This document shows positions 16,037-26,519 of a DNA stretch of 64,000 nt, piece by piece (position 1 is the first letter of the stretch; the number at the start of each line of letters is the position of its first letter). The DNA comes from Echinicola jeungdonensis (GTDB taxonomy: Bacteria > Bacteroidota > Bacteroidia > Cytophagales > Cyclobacteriaceae). The stretch covers positions 1,200,001 through 1,264,000 of the forward strand of contig NZ_JAUFQT010000001.1 in the NCBI RefSeq assembly GCF_030409905.1. The letters run 5' to 3'. The notes beneath the pieces were generated by a model that was not told where the DNA came from, made no database searches, and saw nothing but the letters and a program-made list of their open reading frames with translations. The position numbers and the translations under genes were made by a program.

Positions 16037-17119
16037 TTATTTATTGATCGAGAATTTAAATTTTGTGAAAGAATCAAATTCCTCTCCGGGTTTTAAAACT
16101 ACAGAAGGGAAGTGTGCTTTATTGGGAGAGTCAGGAAAATGCTGGGTTTCTATGGCAATCCCTGCATGTTGATGATAAGTGCTTCCATTTTTCCCTTTCA
16201 AGCTTCCATCGAAGTAATTGGCAGTATAAAACTGCACACCAGGCTCTGAGGTTGACACTTCCATTTCAATGCCGCTTTGGGCATTTGAAAGCTTAATATT
16301 TGGCTTTTTCTGATCAAGGACCAAGGTCTGGTCAAGCCCATTTCCTATTTTCACTTGAGGATGATCTGCAAAAACGCATTCCCGGATTTTTTTGGGCTCC
16401 AAAAAATCATAGGGGCTGTTTTTTACGGAAAGAATTTCACCAGTCGGGATGCTTTTTTCTTTTACAGGCACATAGAAAGGTGCATTGACCTGCAAATCAT
16501 GGTCTAATATGGATTTTGAAAAATCTCCTCCCAAATTAAAATAAGCATGGTTGGTCAGATTTACCACAGTTGTTTTATCAGTCTTTGCTTTGTAATGGAT
16601 AGTAAATTCATCTCCATCACAGAAGCCAAAAAATATTTCCACCTCTAGATTTCCAGGATAATTTTCCTCTCCATCCGGGCTGAGGTAGCGGAGTTTAAGG
16701 CCATTTTCGACTATCTCTGCTTTCCATATCTTTTTATCATATCCTTCTTTCCCTCCATGAAGGTGGTTTCCCTGATGGGAATTATCCAACTGTATGGTTT
16801 TTCCTTCCAAAGTAAAAGTTCCTCCCTCAATCCGGTTACAGACCCGGCCCACGGTACTTCCCATAAATGCCCCGGATTGAAAATAAGCTTCGGATTGATA
16901 ACCTTCAAAACTGTCAAAACCCAATACGACATCCTGGAGCTGGCCTTCCTTATTAATTACAAATAAATGGGTCAGAGTGGCGCCATAATTGGTGACACAT
17001 GCCTTATGGCCTTTTGGACTTATGATGGTATAAAGCTGGATTTCCTGACCGTCTTTGTTTTTACCAAAAACGGTCTCCTCTATCTTAATTGCACTTTGGG
17101 TTTGGTTAGATGCTGACAA
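16037..17119 (-). CDS. galM: Aldose 1-epimerase (galactose mutarotase) GalM
   Basis: 360 residues. Mutarotase blocks include GRVCNRIEGGTFTLEGK, NHLHGG, NLTNHAYFNLGG and EPGVQFYTANYFDG. His of NHAYFNL and a Glu near the C-terminus (IAIETQHFPDSPN) are the expected acid/base pair. It interconverts beta- and alpha-galactose for GalK. No ATG is available: an in-frame TAA lies four codons before the TTG at 17119, which is therefore the likely start. Two AACGTT sites between this gene and the lacI-type regulator suggest control of galM-galK(-galT) by that regulator. Confidence 0.93.
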   Translation of the reverse strand: MSASNQTQSAIKIEETVFGKNKDGQEIQLYTIISPKGHKACVTNYGATLTHLFVINKEGQLQDVVLGFDSFEGYQSEAYFQSGAFMGSTVGRVCNRIEGGTFTLEGKTIQLDNSHQGNHLHGGKEGYDKKIWKAEIVENGLKLRYLSPDGEENYPGNLEVEIFFGFCDGDEFTIHYKAKTDKTTVVNLTNHAYFNLGGDFSKSILDHDLQVNAPFYVPVKEKSIPTGEILSVKNSPYDFLEPKKIRECVFADHPQVKIGNGLDQTLVLDQKKPNIKLSNAQSGIEMEVSTSEPGVQFYTANYFDGSLKGKNGSTYHQHAGIAIETQHFPDSPNKAHFPSVVLKPGEEFDSFTKFKFSINK

Positions 17120-17222
17120 TGGATTGGTATTTAATTATTTGGCTTTGATTTTTTCTTTCAAATCGCCAAAATAACAGATAAAAAAATGCTTTCCGGCCTC
17201 TTTGTGCGTTATTTTTGAAAAA

Positions 17223-17243
17223 AACGTTCCCGAAAACGTTTCC
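17223..17243. promoter_or_regulatory. Candidate LacI-family operator pair
   Basis: Two AACGTT cores lie 12 bases apart (17223-17228 and 17235-17240). The second sits in GAAAACGTTTCC, close to the palindromic GAAAACGTTTTC-like sites bound by many LacI/GalR regulators. They lie about 105-125 bases upstream of the galM start and just after the regulator gene. Confidence 0.5.
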
Positions 17244-17249
17244 AGCCCT

Positions 17250-18269
17250 TTACTTCTTTTGGGAAGATTTTCTCATAACCAATTCTGTTTCCAAAACAAT
17301 GGTCCTGGGTTGAAAACCTTCCGGGTCTATCAGTTGATCCAAAAGATTATTGGCTGCCAATTTTCCCATTTCATAAGCAGGTTGGTCAACGGTGGTCAAG
17401 GAAGGATCAAGTGCATCCGAAAAAGGCATATTGGTAAACCCTACCAAGGCCATTTCCCCGGGGATTTTAATTCCTTTTTCCTTAAGGACTTTCATTACAT
17501 CGACTGCTACAGGGTCATTGAGAGCAAAAATAGCGTCCGGCCGGCTTTTCAATTTCAACAGATCTTCAGTCAGAGACCTGTTGCTTCTTTCAGTGAGATC
17601 ACTATGGGCAATCAATTGGGGATCCACTTCTATCCCCACTTCCCGAAGTGCTTTTTCATACCCGTCCAACCTTTTTTTACAAATATACAGCCCTTCCGGC
17701 CCTGACATAAATGCAATCCGCTTACATCCCTGGCCAATCAAGTGCTTTGTTGCTTGGTAAGCCCCTTGGGTATCGTTTACAGTTACCGTGGTAACCGGCA
17801 ATTCTTCATAGATCCGGTCAAAAAGTACAAAGGGAATTTCTTTTTCATAAAGATTGGTCAAATGTTCGTATTGTTTTGTCTCCCTGGAAAGTGAAATCAA
17901 TAGTCCGTCCACCCTACTTGATATTAAAGTTCGGATATCGGATTTTTCCTGTTCGTAATTTTCATTGGACTGGCAGATCATCACATTGTAACCTCGCTTA
18001 TATGCCGTATCCTGGATTCCACTGATGTTGGCTGCAAAAAAATGGGAGGCCAATTCAGGCACTACAATCCCCAGCGTTTTGGTTTTGTTGACCCTCAAAC
18101 TCTGGGCCACCACATTGGGGGAGTAATTCATTTCCTCAGCAGTCCTTAGAACCTTTTTCCGGGTTTCCAGCTTAATCTCAGGGGAGTTTCGCAATGCCCT
18201 GGAAACGGTAGAAATCGAAATATCCAGTTTCAGGGCGATATCGCGGATGGTAACTTGTCCTTTTTTCAT
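17250..18269 (-). CDS. LacI/GalR-family transcriptional regulator of the galactose genes
   Basis: 339 residues. The N-terminal helix-turn-helix VTIRDIALKLDISISTVSRA is diagnostic of the family, with the hinge helix near SPNVVAQSLR. A periplasmic-binding-protein-like effector domain follows (LGIVVPELASHFFAANISGI, DGLLISLS, ALVGFTNMPFSDALDPSLTTVDQP). Its position directly before galM-galK-galT in the same direction, with AACGTT palindromes between, suggests it controls that operon in response to a sugar, probably galactose. The ligand is not provable here. Confidence 0.9.
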   Translation of the reverse strand: MKKGQVTIRDIALKLDISISTVSRALRNSPEIKLETRKKVLRTAEEMNYSPNVVAQSLRVNKTKTLGIVVPELASHFFAANISGIQDTAYKRGYNVMICQSNENYEQEKSDIRTLISSRVDGLLISLSRETKQYEHLTNLYEKEIPFVLFDRIYEELPVTTVTVNDTQGAYQATKHLIGQGCKRIAFMSGPEGLYICKKRLDGYEKALREVGIEVDPQLIAHSDLTERSNRSLTEDLLKLKSRPDAIFALNDPVAVDVMKVLKEKGIKIPGEMALVGFTNMPFSDALDPSLTTVDQPAYEMGKLAANNLLDQLIDPEGFQPRTIVLETELVMRKSSQKK

Positions 18270-18646
18270 GATCTCCTTTACTCATTCAAAAAATAAATAT
18301 AATTAATTTTTATTCACCTGAAGCATATTAAAGAAATGGAGCGGGAAAATCGTTTTTATAACTTTAAAAGTTGGGTTTATTTAATTGATTCGAATTTATT
18401 AGGTACTAAGTACAAGGACAGGTGTGCAAGTAGTAACTTAGAAAATTAGGAAGTTGCCTTTTGAGGAGGAAAAATAATTGTTTGAGACCAAACCAAAGAT
18501 TGGAGCATATCAAATAAAACATTGGTCTTTTGGGGCTTAGACCAAGAAAAGAAATCCAGCTAACAATTAATATTTTGCCAAAATTGGATATTTCATTTAC
18601 CCTAAAAGCCAAAATGTTTTTTTCACCTTTAAACAAGCGATCAAGT
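18270..18646. other. Intergenic region without a supported gene
   Basis: 377 AT-rich bases between the regulator and the peptidase gene. Short open frames exist but none has a credible start or composition. It should contain the regulator's promoter on the minus strand; no clear consensus was seen. Confidence 0.5.
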
Positions 18647-19636
18647 CTATTCTTGATAAAGTGTAAAAAGCACTGTTTCCCCCACGGCCCTCAAGGTCCT
18701 TTTATCTATGATTTCCATATTATCAGTGTGCTTGTGATGGTACCTGCCAAAGCCAAAATCAGGGGAATAATCGATTATATCGATCATTGGAATTTTGGCC
18801 ACTTCATTTACAGGAATATGATCATCGGTAATGGGATGGGATTTTCGCATTTGGAAAAAATCACTGTGGCCTATCATATGGGAAATTTCCCAGACTTTAT
18901 TGACAATATTTTTTGCATATTGCATGGAAACACCCTCTTTATAAAACTGGGCTCCCTTTGCCCCCACCATGTCCAACAAGATACCATAATAGGCAGAATA
19001 ACCTGGCTCATGCGGATTCTTGGACCAATGTTGTGAGCCCAGACACCACCACTGCGCATCATTTCTACCACTTTTTGAGGTTTCGGGTTTCCCATCATCC
19101 TCCCCGTCAAAAAGGATAAAATCAATGCCAATATCTGGGTTCTTTTCCGAAGAAGTGATCACTCTTGCTATTTCCAACAAAACCCCTACCCCGCTTCCGC
19201 CATCATTGGCGCCATCTATGGGTTCATTTATTCTTTCGGTGTCTTTATCAGCCATTCTCCTGGTATCCCAGTGAGCAGCCAACAGGATTCTTTTTTTGGC
19301 ATTTGGTTTAAATGAAGCAATGATATTGGTCAACTCCAATGTTTTGCCATCATAGGAGCTGGCCGTAAATTCCTGGGATTTTACCTCCAGGCCATAACCT
19401 TCCAGCTTTTGAATTAGCCAGGCTTTGGTCTCCCTATGGCCTTCTGTATTTGGAACCCTTGGTCCAAAATCAACTTGCTTTTGGATAAAATGGTAAGCAG
19501 AATCAGCATTGAAGTCAGGAACCTCCTTTTTTAATTCGGCAAGGTCTGGTTTATCTTCGGTTATTTTTTCGGTATTATCTCCACAGGCCCATAATATCAA
19601 GGCCGAGGCCATCGCCCAAATAATCCTATTCTTCAT
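18647..19636 (-). CDS. M28-family lipoprotein, glutaminyl-peptide cyclotransferase type
   Basis: 329 residues. A lipoprotein signal ends in ALILWAC. The M28 fold is shown by the zinc-site blocks [34 protein letters not shown] and [10 protein letters not shown]. The HWDTR variant, acidic ANDGGSG and the long insert with [10 protein letters not shown] fit bacterial glutaminyl cyclases, which convert N-terminal Gln to pyroglutamate, rather than aminopeptidases. Plain M28 peptidase activity remains possible. The start overlaps the end of cysS by 11 bases, so the two are likely co-transcribed. Confidence 0.88.
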   Translation of the reverse strand: MKNRIIWAMASALILWACGDNTEKITEDKPDLAELKKEVPDFNADSAYHFIQKQVDFGPRVPNTEGHRETKAWLIQKLEGYGLEVKSQEFTASSYDGKTLELTNIIASFKPNAKKRILLAAHWDTRRMADKDTERINEPIDGANDGGSGVGVLLEIARVITSSEKNPDIGIDFILFDGEDDGKPETSKSGRNDAQWWCLGSQHWSKNPHEPGYSAYYGILLDMVGAKGAQFYKEGVSMQYAKNIVNKVWEISHMIGHSDFFQMRKSHPITDDHIPVNEVAKIPMIDIIDYSPDFGFGRYHHKHTDNMEIIDKRTLRAVGETVLFTLYQE

Positions 19637-21119
19637 ATGCCCAATCCACTTTATCTTTCATGTCTTTGACCACTACCCCCACATCTTTCAATGCGGAGCG
19701 AATTTCATCCACACGGTCATAATTTTTGGCCAATTTAGCTTCTTTATATACCTTCAACAAGATCTCCAAAAGTTCCTCACCACGGTTTTCAGATTCTTCC
19801 ACTAAGCCCAGTATATCCTCCACAAAAATGGTGAAGGTTTGGATCATTTTATCAAATACAGCTTTTCCCAGCTGGCCAAACTTCAATTGGCCTGTATATA
19901 AACTGTTAATTTTCTTCAGGATATTAAATAAATGACCAATCGCTTGGGCCGTATTGAAATCATCATTCATGGCCCGGTAAGCATTTTCAATACTTTTTTC
20001 TACCTGTTGGATTTGTTTTTCATCCTTTTCAACTCCTGCCTCCTCCTGGAATTCCAACTTTTTGGCCACCCTTAAACCATTGATGATTTTTTTATATCCT
20101 TTTTGTGCAGCCTTTAAGGCTTCATTGGAAAAATCCAAAGTGGACCTATAATGCGCCGTAAGAATAAAAAAACGCACCGTCATAGGCGTGTAAGCCTGAT
20201 CCAGCAATTCATGCTTCCCAGAAAAAAGCTCTTGCAGGGTAATAAAATTCCCTAGGGATTTGCCCATCTTCTGGCCATTGATGGTGATCATATTATTATG
20301 CATCCAATATTTGGCAGGATCAGCATCATGGCTGGCATTACCCTGTGCAATTTCACACTCATGATGGGGAAACATCAAATCCATCCCTCCACCATGGATA
20401 TCAAAATGATTTCCCAGGTATTTTGAGCTCATGGCAGTACACTCCAGGTGCCAGCCCGGGAAGCCCAACCCCCAAGGGGACTCCCATTTCATCAGGTGTT
20501 CAGGAGAAGCTTTTTTCCACAAGGCAAAATCAATAGGATTTCTTTTTTCATTTTGGCCTTCAAGTTCCCTGCTCCCACTCAACAACTCCTCCAATACCCT
20601 TCCGGATAGTTTCCCGTAAGTCTTTTCTTTGTTGTATTTTAAAACATCAAAATATACGCTTCCATTTACCTCATAAGCCAAGCCATTATCCAAAATTTCC
20701 TGTACCAATTTGATCTGTTCTGGAATATGGCCGGTAGCTCTTGGTTCAATATTGGGTTTTAGCGTATTCAATGCCTCCATATCCCTGTGATAGGTATCGG
20801 TATAATGCTGGGCCACCTCCATGGGCTCCAATTGTTCCAGCTTGGCTTTTTTAGCTATTTTATCCTCTCCATCATCCGAATCTCCCTGCAAATGCCCAAC
20901 ATCCGTAATATTGCGGACATACCTCACTTTATAATTTAGATGTTGCAAATACCGGTAAACCGTATCAAAGGTTACCGCCGGCCTTGCATGCCCAAGGTGG
21001 GCATCACCATAAACGGTAGGGCCACAAACATAAAGTCCCACCAAAGGAGGCTGAATGGGGGTAAAAATCTCTTTTTCCCGTGAAAGTGTATTGTAAATCT
21101 TAAGTTCTTGTGGTTGCAT
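19626..21119 (-). CDS. cysS: Cysteinyl-tRNA synthetase
   Basis: 497 residues, normal length. HIGH-type motif HLGH at 41-44 within [16 protein letters not shown], candidate zinc ligands C32, C227, H252 and C255, and a KMSKS-type loop KMGKS at 284-288. It charges tRNA-Cys with cysteine in the cytoplasm. It is first gene of a pair with the glutaminyl-cyclase-like lipoprotein, which begins inside its last codons. It is divergent from rimP-nusA-infB across a 285-base region. Confidence 0.97.
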   Translation of the reverse strand: MQPQELKIYNTLSREKEIFTPIQPPLVGLYVCGPTVYGDAHLGHARPAVTFDTVYRYLQHLNYKVRYVRNITDVGHLQGDSDDGEDKIAKKAKLEQLEPMEVAQHYTDTYHRDMEALNTLKPNIEPRATGHIPEQIKLVQEILDNGLAYEVNGSVYFDVLKYNKEKTYGKLSGRVLEELLSGSRELEGQNEKRNPIDFALWKKASPEHLMKWESPWGLGFPGWHLECTAMSSKYLGNHFDIHGGGMDLMFPHHECEIAQGNASHDADPAKYWMHNNMITINGQKMGKSLGNFITLQELFSGKHELLDQAYTPMTVRFFILTAHYRSTLDFSNEALKAAQKGYKKIINGLRVAKKLEFQEEAGVEKDEKQIQQVEKSIENAYRAMNDDFNTAQAIGHLFNILKKINSLYTGQLKFGQLGKAVFDKMIQTFTIFVEDILGLVEESENRGEELLEILLKVYKEAKLAKNYDRVDEIRSALKDVGVVVKDMKDKVDWAYEE

Positions 21120-21329
21120 ACGGCAAATTTAATTAAACCCTTTAAAAATCTATAAGGATTAAAAACCTAAACCCATTTTGAACTATTTACCGGGTAAGCC
21201 AAGAGGACTCCCCTGGCCCCAATAAATTCAGGTTTTAAAAAGGATGATTAAAAAGGAATTTTCAAAAATAAACATCAAACATGGATTTTTATTGCTAATT
21301 CATTTCTTTTTTTACGAAAAAAAATTTAC

Positions 21330-21337
21330 TACCTTTG
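21330..21337 (+). promoter_or_regulatory. Likely -7 element of the rimP-nusA-infB promoter
   Basis: TACCTTTG matches TAnnTTTG. No good -33 TTTG is seen at the usual distance; TTTC at 21303-21306 is the closest. The transcript would begin near 21343. Confidence 0.5.
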
Positions 21338-21357
21338 TACCGTATTAGCCGTTTAAA

Positions 21358-21384
21358 AGAGAGGGGACACAAAGTCCCCTCTTT
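21358..21384 (+). promoter_or_regulatory. Strong hairpin in the rimP leader
   Basis: AGAGAGGGGAC / GTCCCCTCTTT stem with a 5-base loop, just after the predicted start site and 20 bases before the rimP ATG. It lacks a run of T on the plus strand (CATTATAGG follows), so it is not a simple terminator. It may be an mRNA-stabilising or attenuating structure. Confidence 0.55.
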
Positions 21385-21404
21385 CATTATAGGTAGATTA
21401 AGGT

Positions 21405-21875
21405 ATGAATTTAAAGCAGACGATCACTGAGATTGTTGACAAGCATCTTCCCGATGAAAGCCATTTTGTGGTGGATGTCCTCATCAGTCCAGGAGGGCCA
21501 AAGCAGAAGTTAAGTGTGTTAATTGACGCGGACGGTGGATTAAAGATAGACACCTGTGCCCGGGTAAGTCGTGCTGTTGGGGAAGAACTGGAGGCCAAGG
21601 AACTAATTGAAAACGCTTATGTGTTAGAAGTTTCCTCACCGGGCATTGACCATCCTTTGACTTCCTTAAGGCAGTATCGCAAAAACATTGGCAGGAGCCT
21701 AAAAATCACCTTGGAAGAGGGAGGTCACCTGGAAGGACAACTAGTTTCGGCTGACTCTTCCTCCATTACCCTAAAGGTCAAGCAAAAAGAAAAAGGCAAA
21801 AAAGCAACTGAGCAGGAAATGCCTATAGCTTTGGAGCAAATCAAGAAATCAATTGTATTAGTCTCTTTTAAATAA
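21405..21875 (+). CDS. rimP: Ribosome maturation factor RimP
   Basis: 156 residues. The RimP N-terminal block (VVDVLISPGGPKQKLSVLID, IDTCARVSRAVGEELEA, YVLEVSSPGIDHPLTSLRQY) precedes an Sm-like C-terminal domain. It is needed for 30S subunit maturation. First gene of the classical rimP-nusA-infB operon; nusA starts 5 bases after the stop. Confidence 0.96.
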   Translation: MNLKQTITEIVDKHLPDESHFVVDVLISPGGPKQKLSVLIDADGGLKIDTCARVSRAVGEELEAKELIENAYVLEVSSPGIDHPLTSLRQYRKNIGRSLKITLEEGGHLEGQLVSADSSSITLKVKQKEKGKKATEQEMPIALEQIKKSIVLVSFK

Positions 21876-21880
21876 AAAAA

Positions 21881-23128
21881 ATGGATGCTAAAGTTCTTAT
21901 AGAATCATTTGCAGAGTTTGCAAGATCAAAAAATGTGGATCGTCCTACAATGATCCGCATCTTGGAAGATGTATTTAGAGCAATGATTCGTAAAAAGTTC
22001 GAAACAGATGAGAATTTTGATGTGATCATCAACGCGGACAAGGGTGACTTGGAAATCTGGAGGATCAGGGAGATTGTAGATGACAATTCAGAAGACATCT
22101 GGGACCATGACAAAATCAGCCTATCCGAAGCAAGGAAAATTGAGCCTGACTTTGAGATTGGCGAAGAGACTTATGAAAGAATTGAATTGGAAGAATTTGG
22201 TCGAAGGGCAGTGATGATGGCTCGCCAAACTTTGATCCAAAGGATCAAGGATCTGGAAAAGGACCTTTTATTCCAACAATACGAAGAGCTGGTCGGAGAA
22301 ATCATTTCCGCAGAAGTTTATCAGATATTAGGCAGGGAAATGCTCCTGATGGATGGAGAAGGCAATGAACTAATCCTTCCCAAAAATGAGCAAATTCCAA
22401 AAGACCGGTTTAGAAAAGGAGACACTGTAAGGGCCATTGTCCATAAAGTGGAAATGGTCAATGGGAATCCAAGGATTATTCTTTCCAGAACTTCTCCTAT
22501 TTTCTTGGAGAGACTCTTTGAAAATGAGGTTCCTGAAGTTTATGATGGCTTGATTACCATCAAAAAAATCGTCAGGGAACCCGGAGAGCGTGCCAAGGTA
22601 GCCGTGGAATCCTATGATGACCGCATTGACCCAGTGGGAGCATGTGTGGGGATGAAAGGAAGCAGGATCCATGCTGTGGTACGGGAATTGCAAAATGAAA
22701 ACATTGATGTCATCAATTATACGGACAATTTGGAACTATATGTTTCCAGAGCATTAAGTCCGGCCAAGGTAAGCTCGATTCAGAATAATGAAGAAGAAAA
22801 GCGACTTTCTGTATTTTTAAAACCGGATCAAGTATCTTTGGCTATTGGTAAAGGTGGATACAATATCCGTTTGGCTAGCAGATTGGTGGGATATGAAATT
22901 GACGTATTCCGCGAACTGTCTGATTTTGAAGAGGAAGAAGATGTGGATCTAACTGAATTTTCTGATGAAATTGAAGGTTGGATAATAGAGGAATTGAAAA
23001 AGACAGGGCTTGACACAGCCAAAAGCGTCTTGGCTTTGTCAAAAGATGACCTTATCAGAAGAACAGAACTTGAAGAGGAAACCATAGAGGAGATCTTCAA
23101 AATATTAAAACAGGAATTTGAACAGTAA
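21881..23128 (+). CDS. nusA: Transcription termination/antitermination factor NusA
   Basis: 415 residues. N-terminal RNA-polymerase-binding domain, then an S1 domain (about 130-200) and two KH domains (GVKGSRIHAVVRELQNE-like and AIGKGGYNIRLASRLVGYEI), each with a G-x-x-G type loop. A short C-terminal acidic tail (LTEFSDEIEG) follows and a single helix-hairpin-like segment ends the protein. It lacks the two long acidic repeats of gamma-proteobacterial NusA, as is usual outside that group. It lies between rimP and infB. Confidence 0.96.
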   Translation: MDAKVLIESFAEFARSKNVDRPTMIRILEDVFRAMIRKKFETDENFDVIINADKGDLEIWRIREIVDDNSEDIWDHDKISLSEARKIEPDFEIGEETYERIELEEFGRRAVMMARQTLIQRIKDLEKDLLFQQYEELVGEIISAEVYQILGREMLLMDGEGNELILPKNEQIPKDRFRKGDTVRAIVHKVEMVNGNPRIILSRTSPIFLERLFENEVPEVYDGLITIKKIVREPGERAKVAVESYDDRIDPVGACVGMKGSRIHAVVRELQNENIDVINYTDNLELYVSRALSPAKVSSIQNNEEEKRLSVFLKPDQVSLAIGKGGYNIRLASRLVGYEIDVFRELSDFEEEEDVDLTEFSDEIEGWIIEELKKTGLDTAKSVLALSKDDLIRRTELEEETIEEIFKILKQEFEQ

Positions 23129-23194
23129 ATAGGATAGCCTGTAAAAAGGCAAATCATTTACACCAAAAATAAATTTAGCAAGAGGTTTTAGCGT

Positions 23195-26182
23195 ATGTCA
23201 GAAGAAAAAATGATGCGATTAGGCCAGGTAGCCAGGAAGCTCAACGTGGGAATTTCCACGATTGTGGATTCCATGGCTAAGAAGGGCTTTGATGTAGAGA
23301 GCAACCCTAACTCCAAGATCAGTCAGGATCAGTTCAACATGTTGGCGAAGGAGTTTAAATCCTCTGCCCAGGAAAAGGAGGAAGCTTCTCATCTTTCTAT
23401 TGGTAAACGTCACAATGAGACCTTTACTATCAAAGCCGAATCTGAAACTGAGCCAGAAAAAACAGAAAAGGAAGAACCAGCCAAACCTGCCCCTGAAAAA
23501 CCAAAAGAAGAAAAGGCAGAGAAAAAAGAGGCTGAAAAAGTGTCTAATGAAGCTCCAAAGCTTCAGGGCATCAAAGTATTGGGCAAAATAGACTTGAACA
23601 AAAAAGGGCAAACCCAAAAAGAGGAGGAAAAGCCTGAGCCCAAGAAGGAAGTACCAAAAAAGGAGGAAAAAACCTCCCCTAAAGCAGAAAAACCTGCTGA
23701 AAAGGCTGCGGAAAAACCCGCAGAGCCTAAAAAAGAAGAAAAAACACCCAAGGCTCAGGAAGAAGAGCCAACTAAGGCTGTGAAGCCTCAGCAGACTGAA
23801 AACGCTAAACCAACATCTAAGGAGGAACCTGAGAAGGCCCCTCAAAAAGACGCATCAAAAGAAAAAGAAAAGCAAGCTGAGAAGCCCGCTAAACCTGTTG
23901 CTAAAAAAGAAGAAGAAGGATCTAAAAAACAAGAGGAAGTGGAAAAGGACGCTTCCGGAAAAGTCATTTCCGCTAAAGCGGATGCTTTGAAGGGGCTTAC
24001 CGTTTTGGGGAAAATTGACCTGCCAAAGGATAAACCAAAGAAAAAGCCCAAGCCAGTTGCTTCTTCCGATGAACGAGGCAAAGAGAAAAAGAAAAGACCG
24101 CGTAAACGTATAGATAAGCCGGGAGCCGGCCCACAAGGCGGCCGCGGCCCCCAAGGAAAAGGAGGCGGCCCTAGAGGAGGCGGTCCTAGAGGAGGTGGCC
24201 CAGGAAGTGGCCCAGGAAGTGGCCCAGGAGGTCGTAAAAAAGGAGGCGACAAAGGAAAAGGATCCAGATTCCAAAAAGTGGAACCTACCCAAAAAGAAAT
24301 CCAAGACCAGATCAAACAAACTCTTGCCAGACTTCAAGGCGGTGGAAAATCCGGTGGAGGCAAGAGCAAAAGCAGAAGAGATAAACGTACTGATAGGAAG
24401 AAGGATTACGCTGAGGAAGGATTGGAAGAAAGCAAAATCCTTCGGGTAACCGAATTTATCTCAGCTAATGACCTGGCTTCATTACTGGACATTTCGGTAA
24501 ATGAAGTTATCTCCGTTTGTATGTCTTTGGGCATGTTTGTTTCCATTAACCAAAGACTGGATGCAGAAGCTATTACCATTATTGCAGATGAATTTGGATA
24601 TGAGGTAGAATTTACAAAATCTGATGAAGAGGAAGCCGAGGTTGAAGAGGAGGATGCTCCTGAAGATCTGGAATCCAGAGCGCCTATTGTGACCATCATG
24701 GGTCACGTAGACCACGGTAAAACTTCCTTATTGGATTATATCAGAAGTTCCAAAGTAACCAGTGATGAGGCCGGGGGAATTACCCAGCACATTGGCGCCT
24801 ATGATGTAATGACGGACAATGGTGATAAGATCGCATTTTTGGATACTCCTGGTCACGAAGCCTTTACCGCGATGAGGGCAAGGGGTGCCAAAATCACGGA
24901 TGTGGCCATTATTGTAATTGCAGCTGATGACAACATCATGCCGCAAACTAAAGAGGCCATTAACCACGCTCAAGTTGCTGGAGTGCCTATGATCTTTGCC
25001 ATCAACAAAATTGATAAACCAAACGCCAACCCTAACAAAATAAAAGAGGAGCTGGCCAATATGAACCTTTTGGTGGAAGACTGGGGAGGTAAATACCAGT
25101 CTCAGGAAATTTCTGCCAAAACAGGTCAAGGGGTTGATGAACTGCTTGAAAAAGTATTGTTGGAGGCTGAGATTCTGGAACTGCAAGCCAACCCTGAAAA
25201 AAATGCGGTAGGTACCGTAGTGGAAGCCTCCCTTGATAAAGGAAGAGGATATGTATCCACTGTAATGATCCAGGCCGGTACATTAAAAATCGGTGACATC
25301 ATGTTGGCAGGTCAACACTTTGGCCGTGTAAAAGCCATGTTTGATCATACAGGTAAAAAGGTAACAGAAGCTGGTCCTTCCACCCCTGTTCAGGTACTAG
25401 GACTCAATGGGGCTCCCCAAGCCGGTGATATACTGAAGGTTTACGATACTGAAAGAGAAGCCCGGGAAATTGCTACCTCCAGGGAACAAATCAATAGGGA
25501 GCAGAGCATGCGAACCAAGAAACACATCACTTTGGATGAAATTGGTCGTAGACTGGCCATTGGAAGCTTTAAAGAACTCAACATCATTATTAAAGGTGAT
25601 GTGGACGGTTCTGTGGAAGCCCTTTCAGATTCCTTGTTGAAACTTTCCAAAGATGAGGTTAGCGTAAACATCATTCATAAAGGTGTAGGACAGATTTCTG
25701 AATCCGATGTATTGTTGGCCTCTGCATCTGATGCCATAATTGTCGGATTCCAGGTAAGACCTTCCACCAGTGCCAAGCGATTGGCAGAGCAGGAGGAAAT
25801 TGAAATCCGCCATTACTCTATCATTTATGATGCCATTAACCAGATCAAGGATGCCATCGAGGGTATGCTTGAACCTGAATATGAAGAGGTAATTACCGGA
25901 AATATCCAGGTAAGAGAAGTGTTCAAGATTTCCAAAATCGGTACTGTGGCCGGCTGTTATGTAACCGATGGTTATGTAACCAGAAAGAACAAAATCCGAA
26001 TCATCAGGGATGGTATTGTTATCCATGATGGGGAAATCGATCAGCTTAAACGCTTCAAAGACGATGTAGCCGAAGTTAGATCAGGTTATGAATGCGGTAT
26101 TTCAATTAAAGGATACAATGATATCAAGATTGATGATACAATCGAAGGCTATGAAATGCGTGAAGTAAAACGTAAAAAATAA
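23195..26182 (+). CDS. infB: Translation initiation factor IF-2
   Basis: 995 residues. N-terminal IF2 domain ([20 protein letters not shown]), then about 370 residues of Lys/Glu/Pro-rich and Gly-rich linker including [16 protein letters not shown]. The GTPase domain follows from about 495, with G1 GHVDHGKT at 503-510, G3 DTPGH and G4 NKID, then the EF-Tu-like domains and the C-terminal fMet-tRNA-binding domain. It places initiator tRNA on the 30S subunit. The long disordered linker uses simple codon repeats and produces long antisense open frames that are not genes. A terminator follows. Confidence 0.97.
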   Translation: MSEEKMMRLGQVARKLNVGISTIVDSMAKKGFDVESNPNSKISQDQFNMLAKEFKSSAQEKEEASHLSIGKRHNETFTIKAESETEPEKTEKEEPAKPAPEKPKEEKAEKKEAEKVSNEAPKLQGIKVLGKIDLNKKGQTQKEEEKPEPKKEVPKKEEKTSPKAEKPAEKAAEKPAEPKKEEKTPKAQEEEPTKAVKPQQTENAKPTSKEEPEKAPQKDASKEKEKQAEKPAKPVAKKEEEGSKKQEEVEKDASGKVISAKADALKGLTVLGKIDLPKDKPKKKPKPVASSDERGKEKKKRPRKRIDKPGAGPQGGRGPQGKGGGPRGGGPRGGGPGSGPGSGPGGRKKGGDKGKGSRFQKVEPTQKEIQDQIKQTLARLQGGGKSGGGKSKSRRDKRTDRKKDYAEEGLEESKILRVTEFISANDLASLLDISVNEVISVCMSLGMFVSINQRLDAEAITIIADEFGYEVEFTKSDEEEAEVEEEDAPEDLESRAPIVTIMGHVDHGKTSLLDYIRSSKVTSDEAGGITQHIGAYDVMTDNGDKIAFLDTPGHEAFTAMRARGAKITDVAIIVIAADDNIMPQTKEAINHAQVAGVPMIFAINKIDKPNANPNKIKEELANMNLLVEDWGGKYQSQEISAKTGQGVDELLEKVLLEAEILELQANPEKNAVGTVVEASLDKGRGYVSTVMIQAGTLKIGDIMLAGQHFGRVKAMFDHTGKKVTEAGPSTPVQVLGLNGAPQAGDILKVYDTEREAREIATSREQINREQSMRTKKHITLDEIGRRLAIGSFKELNIIIKGDVDGSVEALSDSLLKLSKDEVSVNIIHKGVGQISESDVLLASASDAIIVGFQVRPSTSAKRLAEQEEIEIRHYSIIYDAINQIKDAIEGMLEPEYEEVITGNIQVREVFKISKIGTVAGCYVTDGYVTRKNKIRIIRDGIVIHDGEIDQLKRFKDDVAEVRSGYECGISIKGYNDIKIDDTIEGYEMREVKRKK

Positions 26183-26210
26183 TTCAGAATTAATTACACA
26201 CTAAATAGTA

Positions 26211-26241
26211 AAAGGACAGTTTTTGTAAACTGTCCTTTTTT
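26211..26241 (+). terminator. Intrinsic terminator of rimP-nusA-infB
   Basis: A 12-bp stem AAAGGACAGTTT / AAACTGTCCTTT with a TTGT loop, followed by TTTTGG. Confidence 0.85.
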
Positions 26242-26519
26242 GGTTTATCATATTCGGGGGAAGTTGAACTGAAATCCGCATTAGAAAATCTTATCGGATT
26301 AAAAGAATTAAAGCTTTAAACAGCTTCCAACAACATTTATTTAACAGGAACGAGGTCCAAAGCTCAAGACCTAGGAAATTTATGTCAAGATATGATGTGT
26401 GGACAATTAACTCCTTTTTGAATCTGCAATAGTCATTTCCCTTTGGTTTTTCATCTTTAATCTGCTATAATCAAAGTGGCACGAAAACCGCTTAAAGCAA
26501 ACTTAAACCTATTAAAAAT
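26242..26519. other. Intergenic region without a supported gene
   Basis: About 280 bases between the infB terminator and a small membrane-protein gene. No gene or clear promoter consensus is seen. Confidence 0.4.

Noticed and set aside
18406..18636. 76-codon frame between the regulator and the M28 gene
   Set aside because: Low-quality hydrophobic translation and no start context or known family.
23219..24337. Long antisense frames opposite the infB linker
   Set aside because: Artefact of Lys/Glu/Gly codon repeats; translations are simple Phe/Leu/Pro/Ser-rich text.
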